Shown: positions 59,701 through 64,000 of the stretch, piece by piece | Layout: each line of letters opens with the position of its first letter | Numbering within the stretch: the first letter of the stretch is position 1 | DNA from: Tetraselmis striata | Taxonomy: Eukaryota; Chlorophyta; Chlorodendrophyceae; Chlorodendrales; Chlorodendraceae | Reading direction: 5' to 3' | Assembly (NCBI GenBank): GCA_006384855.1 | Contig: VCJN01001647.1 | Span: 62,001-126,000, forward strand | DNA: 64,000 nt | The notes under the pieces: model-generated | The model's input: only the letters and a program-made list of their open reading frames with translations | Told to the model about the DNA's origin: nothing | Database searches by the model: none | Position numbers and translations under genes: made by a program

Positions 59701-62700
59701 GCTAAGAGACTGGTGAGTTTAGCTGACACACTATTGTAGTGTTATTATAATTTTAGTATCATCACAATATGCGGTACTACGGACAAGCTAATGCAATGTC
59801 CGACATGCTAAGAGACTGGTGAGTTTAGCTCACACACTATTGTAGTGTTATCATAATTTTAGTATCATCACAATATGCGGTACTACGGACAAGCTAATGC
59901 AATGTCCGACATGCTGCTATATTCACAGTGTGCATTACTGTACTTTGTCTGCTTATTGCTCATATCTCTTAACATGTAATATCTACGACTGAATCGATAT
60001 GTCCTTAACATTGGCCCAATCTCGCATTGGCAGGGGCGCGCCAGTACATTAACAGCAAGAACGACATTATGACGTAATGCACGGCACGGCACGGCGGCAG
60101 CATTACAGGCAGGAGAGCATCAGCCGCAAACCTGCTCGGGGTTGATGCGGCAGTACATCTCGCCCTCTTGCAGCCCGTTGCAGCCGTTCCAGTTGCAGTA
60201 GCCGCCTGGAGTATTGGAGTGGTACCACGGCGCCGGGTCGGTGTAGGTGGAGGAGTTGACAGGCTGCCAGTCGGCCCGCTCGGCGTCCGGGGGGCACCAT
60301 GTCCCGCCGCATCCCATGACACACTGCGATGGGGAGCACATGTCGCAAGATGCTTATGGCCTTACTTTGCAACGGGCGAAGAAGGGCCACGTGCCATAGT
60401 GGCAATAGGTGGCCATCGGTCGCGCACCTGCTCAGCACCCTGACGGCAGTACATGTCACCCTCCTGCCGCCCGTTGCAGCCGTTCCAGTTGCAGTAGCCA
60501 TCCAGGGTATTGGTATGGTACCACGGCGCCGCGGGAGGGGGTGGCGGCGGCGGCGGCTGTGGCGGCGGCGGCGATGGGGCATTGAAGGCTTGCAGCAGCT
60601 GCACGCTGGTGGTGAGGCACTGCGCAGGAGGGCAGGTCCAAGCGCCGCTGTCCAGCATCTCCTCAGCTTCCTCCTTCAGCGCTAGCGCCTCTGACGAGTC
60701 CTCCGAGCTCCTCCGCTTGCCTCCGCTGCTGCTCTCTTGGTCTTCCTCGGCCCTGGTGTGAAACATCTCGAAGTGGCGGTCGTAGCAGACCTCACGCGCT
60801 GCAGTCTCGAGCTTCCGCGCCGCCCTCACTCTGGCCTCCTCCGCTTCGCGAGCTTCCTCGTCCGCGACCCACTCCGAGAGCTCCGCCTTGCATGCGGTCG
60901 CGAAGACGTGCAGACAGGCTTTGCAGGTCGGCCTGCGTCACAGGTGCACAGTGATTATCCAGCCGAGCATGCAATTTCCGATATGCACCATGCTACGAGC
61001 AATATATTCACAGTCGCCACTCGGCACGGCGACGTCGACGACTGTGCCAACTGGCCACGCAGATGAGCGAAGAGAGACTTGTCGGCAGTTCGAACTATCA
61101 GGTGAATTGCGACGCATCCCGTGGTCAAACAGTTAATATACTTTTCATGGGTTATATAGCAACTAAACGTATACAGACCACATTCAACTGCGAGGGATGC
61201 GTGTGTGGGTGTGGGTGTAGGTGCGCGTGCGCGTGTGCGTGGGCATGTAATCCCACTTGCCGGCTATTCGTGCTAACAATGCTTGCTTGCTACACCTCCT
61301 CTGTGACGAAGCCTCTTACCTGTGCCACGGCAGCTTGCGCCTGCCGTCCTCATCGGCATGGCACCCGCTGTACCGGTCGCGGTCGTCATGCCCGCAGCTC
61401 AAGCTCTTGCAGTAGCGGTTTCCCGCCCAGTAGTCCCAGCGCCGGCAGCGCGCGTTCTCGGGCCGGTACCAGCAGGTGCCGAGGCAGAGCCAGTCACTGT
61501 CCGTGTACACAAACTCGTACGCCCCTGTGCCACGCGAGCCGCGCGGTTGGGGGGGGGGGGGGTGTCAGGCACGAAGCTACAATTCCCCGCTGCCAGCCAG
61601 CGAGTAACCGGCGACGACGCACAATCTCGGTCAGGTGCTGACGTGGCGACGAGGTAAAGTGTCAGACGGCTGTACAAAAAGGGTGGCCGGAGCGCCGATG
61701 CGGCATTCGACTGTGTTCCATCCGTATTTCGACATCAGCAGGTGCTTCGACGGCAGTCGCGAAGCTTACCGGCCAGAGCCAGCTCCTCCCAGGTGGGCTT
61801 CCTGACGTCTTTCCAGCCGCCCCCCCTCGCGGGCTTGGAGTTCTTGTTGTCCGAGCACCTCTGTGTACATGCGCGGGCGCCAAGGGCAACGTCAGTGCAC
61901 AGAGAGTTCGCGACCGCCAACGTCGACGCGGTGGTCGTGGTTACGCTACCCGTAGCGACTCCTCTTGCGACCGCTGATGTCAGCATGCTTCCTATCTGTA
62001 GTTTGGAGATCGTCACATCGTCGAGGACGCGCATCGCTTCTGTATTGTACGTGAATTCACCGCCGATTCACTCACGTACCGGTGCCGACGTCAGCAGGGC
62101 AAACACCATCTCACAATAAGCGCATCACAATATATTCGAGCTCACAGTGCTGATAATAGTCGCTTTGGAACAACCTGGAACCCTGCTCATAAGGACTGCT
62201 AATAAGGACTGCTCGTATGGATGGGTCATCCGTACACGCAGCGCACAATTTTCGGATTAGTCGTACTCTTTAAGCCGCAACTCATATTGTAAATCAGTAC
62301 TTCAATGATATCGTACGCTCTTCCTACGATATGTTGCATTGAAGTACTGATTTACAATATGAGTTGCGGCTTAAAGACTTAGCTCTACAGGTAAGCTACA
62401 CGCCGGCCGCTGTTAAGGGCTGCTTGTGCCAGTCATGTTATCACGAGCGACGACGTGGCCGTACAGGTAGTGAAGCCTTTCTTGCTGATCATCTTGCGGT
62501 TTAATTTTCTGATCATGGTAAACATCTTACTAGTAAACATCTATTAATTGAGAGAAGGCGTTTACAGTTCCCCCTCCCCCCCCACGCCAGCCCGCGGCAT
62601 GCTTATGTCTTAAGATGTCGAGATATGTGGGCCGGGGCGGGCGCGACAGGCCGACAGGGCGGGTGGGGGTGACAGAAAGCCGACAATGCCATCTCGTCTG

Positions 62701-62897
62701 CCATCTGAATTACTAGCAAGCGAGCTCTACTAGCAACATACCTCCAGCAGGCACGGCTTGGGGCATGGACCGCGAGCGCGGTGGGCGGTGGTGCACCAAC
62801 GGCGACCCATGCCGTTGCACGTTCCCCCCGCCACGACGGTCGCGAGGCACAGCACAGAGCACATTGCGGCTGCAACGGCGCAGCGAAGTGCCATCAT
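56723..62897 (-). CDS. Cys-rich type-I membrane protein with CNW modules (gene D)
   Basis: Nine exons with consistent phases: 62897-62742, 61860-61770, 61524-61320, 60932-60428, 60323-60132, 58827-58326, 58207-58134, 58024-57853 and 56979-56723. The model gives 717 residues. Signal peptide: MMALRCAVAAAMCSVLCLAT. A Cys/Trp-rich N-terminal region follows (GMGRRWC, DSDWLCLGTCWYRP, YWAGNRYCKSLSCG), then an E/A/R-rich helical segment. A Pro run comes next, then two CNW modules (YCNWNGCNGRQEG and YCNWNGCNGLQEG types) whose last four cysteines sit at the start of the next exon (CVMGCGGTWC, CVLHCGGTWC). An SEA-like region (ETVVFLSVQLAELRGDVD) leads to a transmembrane helix near 650-672 and a 40-residue tail. 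It shares the Cys module with paralogs A-C but lacks the propeller. Function unknown. Confidence 0.87.
59381..59915. repeat. 106-bp satellite in gene D intron
   Basis: Five full copies begin at 59381, 59487, 59593, 59699 and 59805, plus a few bases of a sixth. Each has AAGAGACTG, TTTAGCT, ACACACTATTGTAGTGTTAT and ATGCGGTACTACGGACAAGC. The unit contains the palindrome ACACTATTGTAGTGT. It lies in the intron between exons 5 and 6. Confidence 0.95.
62268..62376. repeat. Perfect hairpin with 40-bp arms in gene D intron 1
   Basis: 62268-62307 is the exact reverse complement of 62337-62376. Inside, ATATCGTA (62308-62315) pairs with TACGATAT (62325-62332), leaving a 9-base loop and a 4-base bulge. 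Intron 1 of gene D spans 62741-61861, so the structure would form in the pre-mRNA. It could be a small-RNA precursor or a short fold-back element. Confidence 0.9.
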
Positions 62898-64000
62898 CGC
62901 CTCCTGGTATCCGGGCTATAAGTGCAAGCGCAAGACGAGTCTTGTGTCAGGGTGTTGAGTCAGCCCAGGGAGCGTCCGGTAGCCACTGTCTGCTACAAGC
63001 ACTGGGAAGTTGAGTACGAGTGTTCGCTTCTGGCAGAGTCCGGAGGGGTAGCGACTATTTATTCGCGACTTCGCGAACAGCGCAGTTACCTGTAGCATAC
63101 AGTAAGGAGGGTAGCGACTTCATGTAGGACGTAAGGAATAATCGCTCCCGGCGGGTACTACCGGTGATGTGAACTAAAAGAATAAGGCCAGGTCCATCGC
63201 TAAAAGCAGTACCAAAAAATCAACAGCAAGCCACCGAAAAGCTACCCGCGCGCGCGCATCCCGGCGGGTAGTACGGACGGGTACGGGCGGTCTGTAGTAC
63301 AGGGTACAGGTACTGGTACGGGTCCAGGTATCATCCGCCGCGCGCGGTGCGCGCTGCTGCTCGCGCGTGCTGTGAATCAGCACAGCATCATCACTGCTGC
63401 GTACTATAGGCGTCAAAATTAGTGAACGGATTTTTGACAGCTCATCTTCAAATCGGTGCCCCACGCGATACAGCGAGCCGTTCGGTACCCGTACTGGGCG
63501 GTATATATATATTGCAAAACCAAGTGTCCTAATTATTTTCAGCCTGCCGTGCGGCCTGAGCGATTAAGCGGCGCTCTCCATCCGCGCGGACGCCCGTGCG
63601 CAGGTTCGATTCTCGCAGTGGGCAGATTTCATTGCAGTGAGGCGGGCCCGCCGCGCATGAACCACTGTGCGTGGATTTAGCGCGGACTTAGCGGGCGCGG
63701 GTGCGGCTAAGTACCGCACACAGTTTACAGCCGCACTTTGACCCTATGTACAGAGCGCTTACATTGCGATTCTTGCGCATTTTATTGCTGACTGGCAGTT
63801 TCCGTTTTCCTTGACTCCCGGCGGTGCGCACTAGCGGGCGGGTATCGCCATTTTTTTAAGCGCAATCGCCAAGCGCAGCCATGGGCTCGCGACGCAAGAT
63901 GGCCGTAACATCACCTCGCATGTTCTCAGCGTAGGGCATAGAAATATCCTAGACGACCCTAAATGTGCACCGCGTACATGCGATTACATTTGGCAAGATG
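62898..64000. other. Upstream flank of gene D
   Basis: It should hold the promoter of gene D. GTACTGGTACGGGT-type sequence lies at about 63290-63330. A GGTTCGATTC B-box-like sequence occurs near 63604 without a foldable tRNA. No coding exon was recognised up to the window edge. Confidence 0.5.

Noticed and set aside
59381-59915. CRISPR-like regular repeats
   Set aside because: The 106-bp units are contiguous with no unique spacers, and the setting is a eukaryotic intron. It is a satellite.
63550-63626. tRNA-like sequence with a GGTTCGATTC B box and an A-box-like GCCTGAGCGATTAAG
   Set aside because: The acceptor, anticodon and T stems contain mismatches and the anticodon loop is the wrong size. 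At best a tRNA-derived remnant.

Overview
The window is nuclear DNA from a photosynthetic eukaryote, most likely a chlorophyte green alga. Coding exons are GC-rich and split by GT-AG introns. One gene encodes a PsbP-domain protein with a plastid transit peptide followed by a twin-arginine lumen signal. Several proteins are secreted or membrane-anchored with Pro-rich linkers. PAT-type DIRS retroelements, well known from Chlamydomonas and Volvox, occur three times. Two of the genes have a TGTAA signal about 200 nt past the stop. The species cannot be named from the sequence.

Genes. I assembled six multi-exon genes by joining exons with matching splice phases. (1) 86-2830 (-): secreted Thr/Pro/Glu-repeat protein with a nidogen-like (NIDO) domain. 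(2) 12369-13937 (-): thylakoid-lumen PsbP-domain protein, seven exons. (3) 15616-18222 (-), (4) 20135-23199 (-) and (5) 47827-50924 (+): three paralogous type-I membrane proteins with an SdiA-regulated/YjiK-like beta-propeller, one or two copies of a six-cysteine 'CNW' module, an SEA-like juxtamembrane region and a transmembrane helix. The second paralog carries a one-base frameshift. (6) 56723-62897 (-): a nine-exon relative without the propeller but with the same Cys module twice. It ends in a transmembrane helix and a short tail. Genes 3-6 look like a locally expanded family of cell-surface proteins; their ligand and role are unknown.

Mobile DNA. Three PAT-like DIRS retrotransposons lie on the minus strand at 34141-39026 (youngest), 4243-9908 (old, all domains recognisable) and 23871-26946 (old, tyrosine recombinase lost). 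All three keep the A1-ORFs-B1-A2-B2 split direct repeats. A 6.0-kb DNA transposon at 26992-32999 has 22-bp terminal inverted repeats starting CACTG and a 3-bp TAT duplication. It contains a zinc-finger ORF and a tandem array of fold-back units.

Repeats. The window holds about 25 poly(G)/poly(C) runs of 14-34 bases, a 120-bp coding minisatellite, a 106-bp intronic satellite, a 225-bp repeat in an open frame, a 331-bp tandem duplication, a perfect 40-bp-arm hairpin in an intron, and a zone dense in TTCGCGAA. The long stretches at 9.9-12.4, 39.0-45.8 and 50.9-56.7 kb hold no gene I can recognise.
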